Shown piece by piece: positions 49,606 through 57,719 of a stretch of 64,000 bases of DNA. Position 1 is the first letter of the stretch. Every line of letters begins with the position of its first letter. The notes beneath the pieces are model-generated. The model worked only from the letters and a program-made list of their open reading frames with translations. It did no database searches and was not told the origin of the DNA. The stretch spans positions 58,564,188-58,628,187 of the forward strand of contig JBANSL010000013.1 in assembly GCA_037127255.1 (NCBI GenBank), read 5' to 3'. The translations under genes were made by a program, and so were the position numbers. Source of the stretch: Persicaria tinctoria. Its lineage: Eukaryota; Streptophyta; Magnoliopsida; Caryophyllales; Polygonaceae.

Positions 49606-51469
49606 CACTAACGAGTTGTGACATCGATATGGTTGGTGCCACTATGTTCGGGACTAAACTTTATACCGTAATGAAAGTGTCACGAAAAATAAGTCATCAT
49701 TACTGGTGACATCGATAAGGTTTGTGACATTGTCCTCGTAAGAAAAAAAACTATAACAAAAAAATGTTGTCACTACATATATATGTCACTAACATCAATA
49801 AAGTTGACCAATCAATAGTAAAACAAAAGGGGGTGTTATTACTAACTATTAAAACAAAAGCATTACCGATGACGTGACACCCTCCCCTTAATCCAAAGCC
49901 TTTTAATGAATCACCTTAGCCGATGACGTAATGCCCCCCTTTAATCCTAGGCCTTTAGCCAATCACCTTAGCATAAATTATAATTTTAGTAGTTTAAAAA
50001 AAATGGGATTAATTCAAAATACAAAATTAATATTAGTAATATATAAATCCCATTTTTTTTAAACTACTAAAGCCAATCACCTTATCATAAATTATAATTT
50101 TAGTAGTTTAAAAAAAATGGGATTAATTCAAAACACAAAATTAATATTAGTAATATATATATATATAGGGACCCTATGTATATATACTACTTTAATTGTC
50201 TTTTCAACCATCTATTGCTTTTGCCTTTTACTTTTGCCCAGCTATCTTATGAATAATATACTCGGTATTGAATATTGTCAGTCATCCCAACTGTTTTCTA
50301 TTATCCTCATTTGCTAGGTTGAAATTACAAGAGTAGTTGTCTTGACTTAGCAGTTTGTAGGCATTTACGAAATCATCACAACCGTTTACATAATATGTAT
50401 ACTTTATTATTTTCTAACCGCTAATATGTGTATTTTTTACGGTAAATTTTTGATATTATTTAATATTCACAATTTTACTATTAAATTGCGCGTCATTGGT
50501 ACGGGTATAAGATTAGTAGTTATTATAAGCCTTCTACTTAAAAGAGTTATAAAAATGGACATTTACTTAAATAAGCTACACAAAATAGATATATACATCA
50601 AATTAAACTAAATATCAATAGATAAATGTTTGATAGTTGTTATTTTATTTATATCTAGATTATTTTTAGTGGCCAAAATTATTTATAGCGAAATTAATTA
50701 TTTATATCTGAACAACTCGATTGCCACTTCTCTTGTAATATTCTATCCAACGAGTTAAGAAAATTTTAGAAGAAAAATACCCCCGTTCTAAAATATAAGT
50801 TGTTTGACTTTGTGATACGCTTTTAAGAAGCTAAAAATTATATAAAATATTAATTTTTTCATTTTTTTTAAATAATATTATACTCAATATTAGTGAGTAT
50901 AATACTCCGTACGTATTATTTGAAAAAAGTTTTTAAAAACTTAATGTTTTATATAGTTTTTAACCCTTAAAAATGTGTCACAAAATTAAACCCTTATATT
51001 TTAGAACCGATGGAGTATTTTATAATGTACGTATAAATATTCAAACATACTAAATAAGTGTAAATTAAAATTAGTTATGACCAATAATCTAATTAATTTA
51101 CAGAGAAGTATAATGAAGCGATTAATTAAAGAGATTTACTTTAATGGAAGGATAGGAGAGAAACTGGAGAGGGGTGACGACGATGAAGAACCTCTTCATG
51201 ACAGTCTTGTAGCAAGAAAGCATCTCTGAGAAAGAAACGTTAACCTTAGGCTGGATTTTGTAGCAGTCGAGCTTCGACGACTGGGCAAGTTGCATCAAGG
51301 CAACAGGCAGGGGAGCCAAAGAGTAGACGATGAAGAAAAAGAGAAGGTCATGGCAATAGAGGAAGCAATCTGACTTGTCGGCGGAGTAGTTGAACCACAG
51401 CGTCTCGGCGTAGGTCAAGCTCCGGTTGAGCGCTGCCTCTGCATCGGCTACTGCCTGGTAAGGCAACAT
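34585..51469 (-). CDS. SMO1: Sterol C4-methyl oxidase (methylsterol monooxygenase 1), 5 exons
   Basis: ER di-iron oxidase of sterol synthesis that oxidises the C4 methyl group of 4,4-dimethylsterols. Minus-strand exons: 51469-51140, 48485-48163, 35066-34919, 34818-34786, 34665-34585. They sum to 915 nt, or 304 aa, close to plant SMO1. Junction phases agree (0, 2, 0, 0) and all introns are GT-AG. The three histidine boxes are HRGLH (145-149), HKVHH (158-162) and HDYHH (238-242). SYPSIK joins MIGIRTGLPLP across intron 1, and THSG joins YDFPWTPTKYIPFYGGAEY across intron 2. Intron 2 is 13,096 bp and full of insertions; intron 1 is 2,654 bp. The 120-bp last intron is in frame, so reading through it would give 344 aa; the spliced form fits the family better. 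ATG 51469 is chosen because MLPYQAV matches the family start. Confidence 0.9.
35239..35606 (-). mobile_element. 5'-truncated LINE in SMO1 intron 2
   Basis: The minus strand encodes the end of an RNase H-like domain: IIIECDSLAIIKYFD and, after one stop, FSHVPRLGNRVADKVAHIC, ending DLIRKDAAV and a stop. An A10 tail follows (T run near 35243-35252). TTTACCTT occurs at both edges (35231-35238 and 35607-35614), a candidate 8-bp target duplication. Inserted in the same orientation as SMO1. Confidence 0.7.
35617..35845. mobile_element. MITE-like element with ATACCCCGGAATT ends
   Basis: Left end ATACCCCGGAATT and right end AATTCGGGGTAT are inverted. CCCGGGGTATA recurs internally near 35699 and 35771, and other copies of TATACCCC lie between. 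About 229 bp, non-coding. Confidence 0.5.
35846..36197. other. Upstream of the SGRL pseudogene
   Basis: Contains repeated variants of AAAGCGTTTTCAAAACGCT-like sequence (35980-36130), giving local inverted repeats. No gene. It may be the old SGRL promoter or a TIR element starting near 35935 with GGGCATGTTTGACATT. Confidence 0.35.
37240..38655 (+). repeat. First LTR (complete, 1416 bp)
   Basis: Begins TGATAGAATGCATTTAG and ends CGTCCATCA, followed by a mutated primer-binding site (TGGGGCCGTTGCCTAGGA, 38659-38676). Confidence 0.85.
38787..39623 (+). pseudogene. Gag-like ORF, first copy, two stops
   Basis: A 279-codon frame from ATG 38787 to TAA 39621 is interrupted at 39030 (TAG where the second copy has CAG) and 39453 (TAG where the others have TGG). 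Both are C-to-T type changes on one strand or the other. It keeps MRLMQRQGENFHHHFTRVYN and the C-terminal YFEKPSTELCW and CAHEYDRLLRAL blocks, but lacks the acidic linker length of the 391-aa copy. Confidence 0.8.
39624..41406 (+). other. First internal untranslated region
   Basis: Homologous to 29524-31241, including GGCGCTTCTCGGGAGGCAACC near 39669 and a purine tract before 41407. A GGGGCGGCGACCGCCGC block lies near 39839. No gene. Confidence 0.7.
41407..42025 (+). repeat. Second LTR, internal deletion of about 0.8 kb
   Basis: The 5' part matches 37240 onward up to 'ttccagcag', then jumps to 'tgaatacttgattctctg' near its 3' end. Followed by a primer-binding site (TGGCGCCGTTGCCGAGGA) at 42029-42046. 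Confidence 0.85.
42154..42994 (+). pseudogene. Gag-like ORF, second copy, 4-bp frameshift
   Basis: Opens at ATG 42154 with MRLMQRQGENFHHNFTKVYN and stays open until a tandem CGCA duplication near 42620 (GCACGCACGC versus GCACGC in the first copy) shifts the frame. The frame resumes as EDPCVLTPNASEKIIP and ends early at TGA near 42917. Confidence 0.8.
43027..44137 (+). repeat. Third LTR, 5' truncated
   Basis: Internal sequence (GCCGATGACA) runs directly into the middle of an LTR (ACATGCTGAA) at about 43027 with a 4-base overlap (GACA), a deletion junction with microhomology. Ends TTCTTCA before AACTG. Confidence 0.85.
44714..45039. other. SGRL 3' flank
   Basis: Possible untranslated tail of the SGRL copy. 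A 71-codon frame (44794-45009) is hydrophobic and unrecognised; I do not regard it as a gene. Confidence 0.35.
45040..45410. repeat. Minisatellite of GCATCTTGCATTTTGAGAAA phrases
   Basis: Variants of 'gcatcttgcattttgagaaa' and 'tctgtttttacagaaa' alternate about a dozen times over 370 bp inside SMO1 intron 2. The order is irregular, not strict tandem. Confidence 0.75.
45411..46198. other. Intron-2 spacer, no gene seen
   Basis: AT-rich. ATCTTAAGCTAGATTA is repeated near 46144, 46181 and 46199, next to the hAT target site. Confidence 0.4.
46207..47648. mobile_element. Non-autonomous hAT element in SMO1 intron 2
   Basis: Left end CAGTGGCAGATCTGGG and right end ATCCTGGATCTACTACTG are inverted. 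Flanks ATCTTAAG (46199-46206) and ATTTTAAG (47649-47656) are an 8-bp duplication with one mismatch. A nine-G run follows the left end. A weak tRNA-like stretch lies near 46345-46410. No transposase frame. Confidence 0.8.
47657..48162. other. 3' end region of SMO1 intron 2 sequence block
   Basis: Adjoins the exon-2 donor. A (TA)n run of 6 units is near 47745. Nothing else seen. Confidence 0.4.
48163..48485 (-). CDS. SMO1: SMO1 exon 2 (first and second histidine boxes)
   Basis: Acceptor gaatag immediately precedes ATGATCGGG; the donor is TCTGG/GTATGT. Encodes residues 111-217 with EDYTHYWLHRGLH, HKVHHEY and APYAHWAE. The internal ATG is not the gene start. Confidence 0.93.
48880..49060. repeat. 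Repeated AAAGTGTCACAAAAAA motifs
   Basis: Variants of 'aaagtgtcacaaaaaaatgtcat' followed by 'tgacac/tgacat' recur here three times, and again at 49670-49790 beyond the TAA repeats. They may be one interrupted low-copy element in SMO1 intron 1. Confidence 0.5.
49370..49604. repeat. Two (TAA)n tracts in SMO1 intron 1
   Basis: Tracts at about 49370-49401 and 49541-49604 flank a 140-bp unique segment. Confidence 0.9.
49957..50151. repeat. Direct repeat (period 114) containing a strong hairpin
   Basis: 49957-50037 recurs at 50071-50151 with few changes. Between the copies, 50046-50071 is the near-perfect inverse of 49984-50010 (TTTTAGTAGTTTAAAAAAAA core), so the first copy can fold into a 26-bp stem. 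Confidence 0.85.
50780..51015. mobile_element. Stowaway-type MITE in SMO1 intron 1
   Basis: Ends CCCCCGTTCTAAAATATAAG and CTTATATTTTAGAACCGATG-GAG are inverted, flanked by TA on both sides (50778-50779, 51016-51017). 236 bp, AT-rich, non-coding. Confidence 0.8.
51140..51469 (-). CDS. SMO1: SMO1 exon 1
   Basis: 110 codons from ATG 51469 to ATTAAA/GTAAAT. Contains LTYAETLWFNYSADKSD and a hydrophobic segment (LLFFFIVYSLAPLPVAL), then YKIQPKVNVS, as in other SMO1 proteins. Confidence 0.93.
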
Positions 51470-51842
51470 CTCCGAGTGCCAGAGGTCGATATGCAATTCA
51501 AGAAGACGTACGAGAGGAGGATGGCTAAAGAGATTTCAAAATTTTTGGCTTTTCAATATAAACAATAGTTCTCTTTAAATATATAGCGACGGAGTGAAGA
51601 ACTGAAGATCCTCTACAACTAATTGTGTTAAATATTTATAATTAAAAAAATAAAAATAAATTATGTTATAATAATATATATTTATATAATTTTTTCATAA
51701 CTTATTTCAAAAATATTAAAATTATTATTATCAAATCATCATCCTTTTAATTTTAATATTTTTTAAAATATGTTTTCTCATGAAAAGTGCACAAAAGATA
51801 TTATAAATTAATATTATATTAACTGCTAGTAAATCACACAGT

Positions 51843-52050
51843 TAGAGCTGGCAATTCCTGATCCGACCAGAGAAACCCGAACGACTCACCCGAACCTGAA
51901 AATTTGGCATTATGCATAACCCGAACCCGAAACCGAGCCCGACCGATGTTGACCCAAAACACGAAGTGACCCGAATACAGACAAATCCGACTCAACCTAG
52001 ACCCGACCCGAATTTCAACCCGACCCGACTCCCAACCTCAGCCGAATATC
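51843..52050. mobile_element. Truncated hAT fragment with CCCGAACCC-rich sequence
   Basis: Starts TAGAGCTGGCAA like the hAT element at 25031 and is rich in ACCCGA motifs, the reverse orientation of the GGGTC arrays there. No second terminus: it stops at the (TA)n run before 52067. Confidence 0.7.
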
Positions 52051-52641
52051 CTTGAATATATATATAGGGTGAGGTTAAAGTGAAAAAGGGGCTTAAGATG
52101 AAAATAACTCTTAAAGTGAAAACGGGGTCTCATTTAAATAAAAAAATTCGAGCCGGCCCAATAGAACCCTAACCCTGTTACCCCTCTCTCTTCTTTCCAA
52201 TCAGATCGGCCCTTGGCTCTGTGCCTCTGTTCCCTCCCCGCAACTCCGCAAGTTCTTCCCTTCGCTCATCGTTGCCTCGCTGGTCATCCCCATCACCGAC
52301 TCTACTCATCGATGTCGGGGGACCTCGCCACCGCTGCCTCCATCTCCGGCCACACCCTCACCGCCACCTCCATCTACCACTGCCGCCTCCAGTCACATTC
52401 TTCCCATAACTCCGGCTTCCTCCGCCTCCCGTCTCAAGCCAGATAGTTTTCACCGGCGGCCTCCCGGTCGACTTTGTCTTCGTCGTTGCTGGCCGACTGG
52501 AATTCCTACGCCGCCTCCAGACCTTCTGAAAACTCCGCAAACTCCGCCCTGGGATTCTATCTTGAATCTGCTTACAGATCTGCCAACGAGACTGTCTCGC
52601 TAAAGCTAATTCTGATTTGCTTATGCTTGCTTTGGATTTAG

Positions 52642-53166
52642 TCATCCTGACAAAAATTCGGATCTGGAATCGCGAAAGCTATTCGTCAAAATCGCAAATG
52701 CATATGAGGTATGAGTGGAAGTTACTATTTGATGAGATGATTACTTCTCTTGATCTCGTTTGCATGCTATGGCTGACCATGATCTCGTCAAAATTGCAAA
52801 TTAAGCTCAGTTTTGTAAAATGTTGAGGAGATTGTGTCGGTACTAGTAATTATTTCAGGTTAAATGGGGAGATATGCTGAATTCTGACTCTGGTGTGATA
52901 AAAATTTCTAAAAGAAGGTTAAGAAAAAAGCATTTGTGTTTAGCTGTTTTATTTGACAACTATATTAGGTGTAAGAGGGAATTACACTAACCCTGTTAAC
53001 ACATATCTTCTTTTATCTGTTTGTTAAATTAAGTATTCAGTGAGAACTACAAGTTCTTCAGCATTCATTATGGAAAATGAAGACTAATTTTCTTTTTTAC
53101 AAACAGATACTAAAGGATGATGCCACTAGACAGCAGTATGAATATGCATTAGAACATCCAAAGGAG
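52642..53166 (+). pseudogene. Captured DnaJ-domain exons, DNAJC25-like
   Basis: Exon 52642-52708 has a tttag acceptor and ends GAG/GTATGA. It encodes HPDKNSDLESRKLFVKIANA followed by YE, including the HPD signature needed for Hsp70 stimulation. Exon 53107-53166 has acaaacag and GAG/GTAATG borders and encodes ILKDDATRQQYEYALEHPKE. The phases join cleanly. The wording matches plant DNAJC25-type J proteins. The J-domain helix I and II exons, membrane segments and C-terminal exons are missing, so this is a fragment, though both exons are open and spliceable. Confidence 0.75.
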
Positions 53167-53795
53167 GTAATGAGGACTTACTATTTTGCTTATATAGATG
53201 GTAGAACATGATATTGATCTAGCTAGTCGTGGTATAAAAAAAAGATGAAGCATCTCTCCATTTTTTAGTTTATGTTCGTATCCAAACATGTATCTTGTGA
53301 TCTGAGAAGTACATGGACACACAATGGTAGCGGCTGTCTCCGGGTTTTTTGTGTGATATATACTCTAGTAAATGTGGGGCTGCTTCAAATATTCACAATG
53401 AAGGGGAAATTTTGAATGAAATATAGGTTAGTAAATGTGGAGCTCATGGGGTAATGGTTGGGCGTGCTGCCTAGCTACAACAAGTAAGTTTATGCTGAAA
53501 TTCCAGCAATTTAGTTCAATGGAAGTGAACGCTACTGGAAAAAAAATCATTACACTGCAGGCTCGTGTCTTCTCACACGAACCAAGTTGTTGAGAATGCA
53601 TGGGCAGGATCACATAGTGCTCATTTCCTAAGATTTGTTTCCATATGTTTCGTTAACATTTGGGTTGTTGTTCTGACCGGAGAATGTGCGTACTAATGGG
53701 ATATGTTACAATTTCAAGACGAACTCTTTTTTTTTATCTAACTTTGAGGCGGTCACTCTGGTGTCCATATGTGGGTTAGCTTTTTACTTGTGTTA

Positions 53796-53878
53796 AGATC
53801 CATAATTAAGCTCAATTAGGGAAGAGCACCTGAACAATTGTTGTTCAGGAGGTTGGTGGTTCGATTCCACCTGGATCT
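53796..53878 (+). other. tRNA-like sequence 1
   Basis: AGATCCA pairs with TGGATCT as an acceptor stem. GCTC/GAGC form a D-stem, CCTGAAC/GTTCAGG an anticodon-like stem and GGTGG-TTCGATT-CCACC a perfect T-arm with a consensus B box. Five extra bases between acceptor and D-stem and no U33 in the anticodon loop argue against a working tRNA. Confidence 0.5.
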
Positions 53879-53879
53879 A

Positions 53880-54610
53880 TAATCTTGTTAATTTCATAAT
53901 CTTATTCTTGCACTTTATAATTTTATTTATGCACTTTATAATCTTAATTGTGCACTTCATAATCTTATTCATGCACTTCATATTATTATTAATAGATTTT
54001 ATCATTTTATTTATGCATTTTATAATCTTAATTGTGCACTTCACAATATTATTCATGCATTTCATACTTTTTTATTCATACACTTTATTATTTTATTTGC
54101 ACAACATAATATTATATTTGTACAACCTAAAGTTATATTTGCACAATATAATGTTATATTCGCACAGCATAATATTATATATGCACAAAGTAACATTGTA
54201 TTATTAGATATGCACAACATAATGTTACATTTGCAAAACATAGTGTTATATTTGCACAACTTAAAGTTATATTTTGCACAATATAATGTTATATTCGCAC
54301 AACATAATATTATATGTGCACAACGCAACATTATATTATTGAATATGCACAACATAATGTTACATTTGCAAAACATAGTGTTATATTTGCACAACTTAAA
54401 GTTATATTTGCACAATATAATGTTATATTCGCACAAGATAATATTATATGTGCACAACGTAACATTATATTATTAGATATGCACAATATAATGTTACATT
54501 TGCAAAACATAGTGTTATATTTGCACAACTTAAAGTTATATATGCATTATATCATCTTATTTGTGCACATTATCATTTTATTATTGCACTTTATAATCTT
54601 ATTCATGAAC
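53880..54610. repeat. AT-rich minisatellite with 134-135-bp higher-order units
   Basis: Basic units of about 22 bp (TGCACAAyrTAATrTTATAT type). From 54211 a six-unit block repeats at 54346 and 54480 (spacing 135 and 134). The left part (53880-54090) uses a related 'cactttataatcttatt' unit. Long frames across it are repeat artefacts. Confidence 0.9.
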
Positions 54611-54639
54611 GGGAACACAAAAAAAGCAACCATAAATAG

Positions 54640-54712
54640 CTTATGCGGGGTTTTGAACTCGAACCTTTGTGCATGGGCACATCACTCTACCATTTTTTGA
54701 GCTAATAGGCTT
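54640..54712 (-). other. tRNA-like sequence 2
   Basis: The minus strand has an A-box-like TTAGCTCAAAAAATGG, an arm TGTGC/GCACA around CCAT, and a B-box-like GGTTCGAGTTC. Points toward tRNA-like 1 across the minisatellite. The acceptor stem is not convincing. Confidence 0.4.
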
Positions 54713-55160
54713 TTAATGACACATGTTGCATTAAAGTACAAAACTGTCATAAAATAGCGGTCCATAAAGAAAATTTTTGGTAGGACACATTATGAAAATG
54801 CACATTTATTAATAATAACATTTATTGTATTATTTGTTCACTTTATATTTTGTAATCTCATCTTTTTCCCTTTTTAAAATAAAGACAAAAATTGTGATGT
54901 AACATTCTTGTTGTATTTTTTTAATATTATAGTTGCACCTAACAATATTATTTCAAATAAAAATTACGGGCTAAAATCTGTAATTTTCATAATTGAAATA
55001 AGGGCAATATTCGTATGAATGGAAAGTTTGGGGGAGGCGTGTGAAATTTACCCCATAATTAGGGTCATTTAACCATTTTCCCATTTACTCATAAAATTAG
55101 GCCCATTTACACCAAAATTAGGCTCATTTATTCATTACTCATTTAATTAGGCCCATTTAC
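54713..55160. other. Right part of the DnaJ-carrying element, no gene
   Basis: AT-rich with the phrase 'aattaggcccatttaca' repeated three times near 55070-55170. No coding frame. Confidence 0.4.
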
Positions 55161-55253
55161 ATCCAAATTAGACTATTTTCACTTTAAGAGGGATTTTCAT
55201 CTTAAGCCCCATTTTCATTTGAACCTTTACATATATATATATATATATATATA

Positions 55254-55635
55254 GGGGAGATATCTAATGAAAAGAGACATTTCGGTGAGAAGATGAGAAG
55301 TAAGCCTTATACCCCTTAGATTAATTTTTTTTTTATATGGATATAGGGGACATATCTAATGAGAAATATATCAATGTATTTAAAAAAAAATATTTTTTAC
55401 ACTATTTATCTAGATGGTGATTTAAGGTTCATTTTAGAGTTTTTATGCTAATTTAAATTAGTTTTTTCATTCATCATCTAAAAAAATAACATAAAAGTAA
55501 TTTTAAAAAAAACATTGATATATTTATCATTAGATATGTCCCCTATATCCATATAAAAAAAAATATTTTAATCTAAAGGGTATAAGACTTATTTCTCATC
55601 TTCTCACCCAAATGTCACTTCTCATTAGATATCTC

Positions 55636-55637
<2 letters not shown>
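55254..55637. mobile_element. Long-TIR MITE between (TA)n runs
   Basis: 384 bp in which roughly the outer 120 bp on each side are inverted copies (GGGGAGATATCTAATG at the left, its near-inverse at the right; both followed by a GAGAAGATGAGAA block and ATATGGATATAGGGGACATA). The terminal phrase GGGGAsATATCTAATGA recurs inside each arm. Flanked directly by TA repeats. Confidence 0.85.
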
Positions 55638-55673
<36 letters not shown>

Positions 55674-55859
55674 GATGGTTCAAGTGTAATCAAGGCTTAT
55701 TGTGTAACATGTGAACACATCTGGGTCGTTGATTGGATGAAATGGATGATCGAGATTAAAAGGCAATTTTAGCCTTTTTTTTTAAATTAAAAATAAGTGG
55801 GACCCACGATTTTTCATGCCCACTTGCTGAATTAGGGGAGTGTGTGATGCACTCTCTTG

Positions 55860-56370
55860 AAATTATTCGATGGTATATCTGGATTATTCAATCGTATCGA
55901 TGAATTATCCGATGATATCCACTTTCTATCAATGGGTTATTCGATCGTATCGATAGATTATTCGATGGTATCCACTTGCCACATGATAGGCGGTTGTTTT
56001 TTCTTCGCATTATTCGATAGTATCACTAGATTATTCGTTCGTATCGATGGATTATTCGATTATTATTTTATAGTATCACTGGATTATTCGATCGTATCGA
56101 TGGATTATTCGATCGTATCAATGGATTTTGCAATAGTATCAATGGATTATTCTAATCGGCTAATACCTTGAAAACGCCGTAAACTTTTTACCAAAAATAA
56201 ATTATTCGATGCTATCATTTGATTATTTGATGGTATCTTTTGATTATTCGATTGTATCGCTTGATCATTCAATGGTTCCTTTACTTATGTCTTTTTAACA
56301 AAATAACTAAAAATTATTCGATGATATCACTGAATTATTTGATTATATCATATGATTGTTCAATGATATC
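55860..56370. repeat. 21-bp minisatellite, GATTATTCGATCGTATCGATG
   Basis: Many variants of GGATTATTCGATCGTATCGAT, densest at 56000-56150 and fading to both sides. It contains nested palindromes (ATCGAT, CGATCG). Confidence 0.85.
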
Positions 56371-56689
56371 GATACATTCAATACATCTTAATCAAACTAG
56401 AATGCAAAAACCTGTCAACGAAATTGATACAGGGATGCTCGAACTTCAGCAAATCAAAAATCTGTGTGATGCAAACAACGAACTTCAGCAAATCAAAAAT
56501 CGATCAAAAACAACAACCCTGACCGAGGAATCACAACCAAAAACCCTAAATCCAACAAACCAAATCCGGAAAATCAAGAACAAATCCTAATTTAAGAGCG
56601 TTCACAAACCCTAACCACCAAATACCAAATGAATTTGTTCACACTAGAACACCGATAAATTTCGAAACTTATGAAATTACAACCCAATC

Positions 56690-57120
56690 CGTCGGCCTCC
56701 GATACGTCCTTCAAATTGCCGCCGCCCAAGTCGAAGAATGGAGGAGGAGGGAGGTCGACGACCACGGGGGTCGAAATGGCCATCGCTCTGCATAAGCGAG
56801 CACTCCGAGCAGGCGGCGCTGCCCTTGGAGGCCGACCGGCCTGGAGATCTGAAGGTACACCGCATCGGCGTCGCCTGGTTCAACAGATCCGAAGGTCACC
56901 GCATACGCGTCGTCGTCCAGTTCAGATCAAAAGGGACTGCCCGGAGATCAGAAGGTACAACCGCTCCGTCGCTTCCCGGCCAGTTGGCGCCGCCCTTGGA
57001 GGCCGGACGGCCCGAAGATCTGAAGGTCCAGTGCGTGTGGGCGTCGCTATCCTCCTCGCCTTCAATCGCATTTCGTCGCTCCCCTCCTCTTCGCTCTCTG
57101 ATTCTATACGGTTGAAGAAT
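56690..57120. other. GC-rich cargo segment with internal repeats
   Basis: Open in several frames. Contains two versions of 'ccttggaggccg' about 180 bp apart and four of 'gatcTGAAGGT'. It looks like a captured exon region or CpG-rich first exon, but I do not recognise a protein. Confidence 0.4.
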
Positions 57121-57353
57121 GGGGATTTGATAAGATTTTGGGTTAGACACTTCACACGCTTTTGTAAGGGTGGTATTTGGGGTTTTTTTTCTTTTTTAAA
57201 TTAATCTAATTTCTTGATTAATCTCAGCCATTCAATACCTCTAAATCAACGCTCAGGATGTGTTCACATGTTATACAATAAGCCTTGATTACATATGATC
57301 TATACTATATATATATCGCGTTCCCTATATACACCGCAAATAATTCGTCGGAT

Positions 57354-57625
57354 TGGACGTTGTAGCAACGTTGGATTAAACGTTGTAGCAACGTCCAATT
57401 TGACGTTGTATTAGGTGGTAAATTTTGCACAAGGGAAAGGGATCCGACGTTGCAGCCTAGAGCCCAAGCGAGCTCCGTCGGGCTTAGCAAAGTCCATTTG
57501 AATGTTGCAACAACGTCAGATTTAACGTTGTTGCTACGTCCACATTTCCCCAAGGCATCATATGTGAGGGCTTAGCAACGTTCATTTTGACGTTGTAACA
57601 ACGTCAGATATGACGTTGTTACTAC
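57354..57625. repeat. Cluster of ACGTTGTAGCAACGT inverted motifs
   Basis: ACGTTGTrrCAACGT-type palindromes and half copies occur about ten times (57356, 57367, 57379, 57390, 57401, 57500-57540, 57567-57622), separated by 'ccaatttg/ccaaattt' spacers. Lies just upstream of the short gene at 57720. Confidence 0.85.
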
Positions 57626-57650
57626 TTCCAAATTTCCCCCAATCAGCCAC

Positions 57651-57661
57651 CCCTATAAAAG
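57651..57661 (+). promoter_or_regulatory. TATA box (CCTATAAAAGG)
   Basis: Consensus-quality TATA box about 60 bp before ATG 57720, after the ACGTTG palindrome cluster. Confidence 0.6.
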
Positions 57662-57719
57662 GGAATGAAAACCGAATTTGAAAAATGCAACACAACAATT
57701 CCACATTTTCATTCCTTTC

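Larger units (their letters stand above)
52067..55230. mobile_element. Terminal-inverted-repeat element carrying DnaJ exons
   Basis: About 55 bp at the left end (GGTTAAAGTGAAAAAGGGGC, then TTAAGATGAAAATAACTC) matches the inverse of the right end (GGCTTAAGATGAAAATCCCT on the minus strand) with few mismatches. (TA)n runs flank both ends. Inside are a GC-rich first-exon-like segment (52150-52610), two DNAJC25-like exons, two tRNA-like sequences and a minisatellite. No transposase. Pack-type capture is the simplest reading; the superfamily is unknown. Confidence 0.75.
55671..57300. mobile_element. Terminal-inverted-repeat element with minisatellite and GC-rich cargo
   Basis: About 85 bp at the left end (GTAATCAAGGCTTATTGTGT, then ACATGTGAACACATC) pair with the inverse of the right end. 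TA runs flank both sides. It contains a 21-bp minisatellite (55860-56370) and a GC-rich open segment (56690-57120). No transposase. Confidence 0.8.

Noticed and set aside
52213..52446. Overlapping Ser/Pro/His-rich frames in the DnaJ-carrying element
   Set aside because: GC-rich leader-like sequence open in several frames; no family recognised and no link to the DnaJ phase.
53880..54610. Possible CRISPR-like regular spacing
   Set aside because: Units are contiguous variants without unique spacers and the sequence is eukaryotic.
53877..54700. Several overlapping frames rich in LHNIMLY or CKYNTM on both strands
   Set aside because: Period-22 minisatellite read in different frames; no protein-like sequence outside the repeat.
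55857..56171. 104-codon frame with repeated SMDYSIV
   Set aside because: Translation of the 21-bp minisatellite; a unit length divisible by three keeps the frame open.
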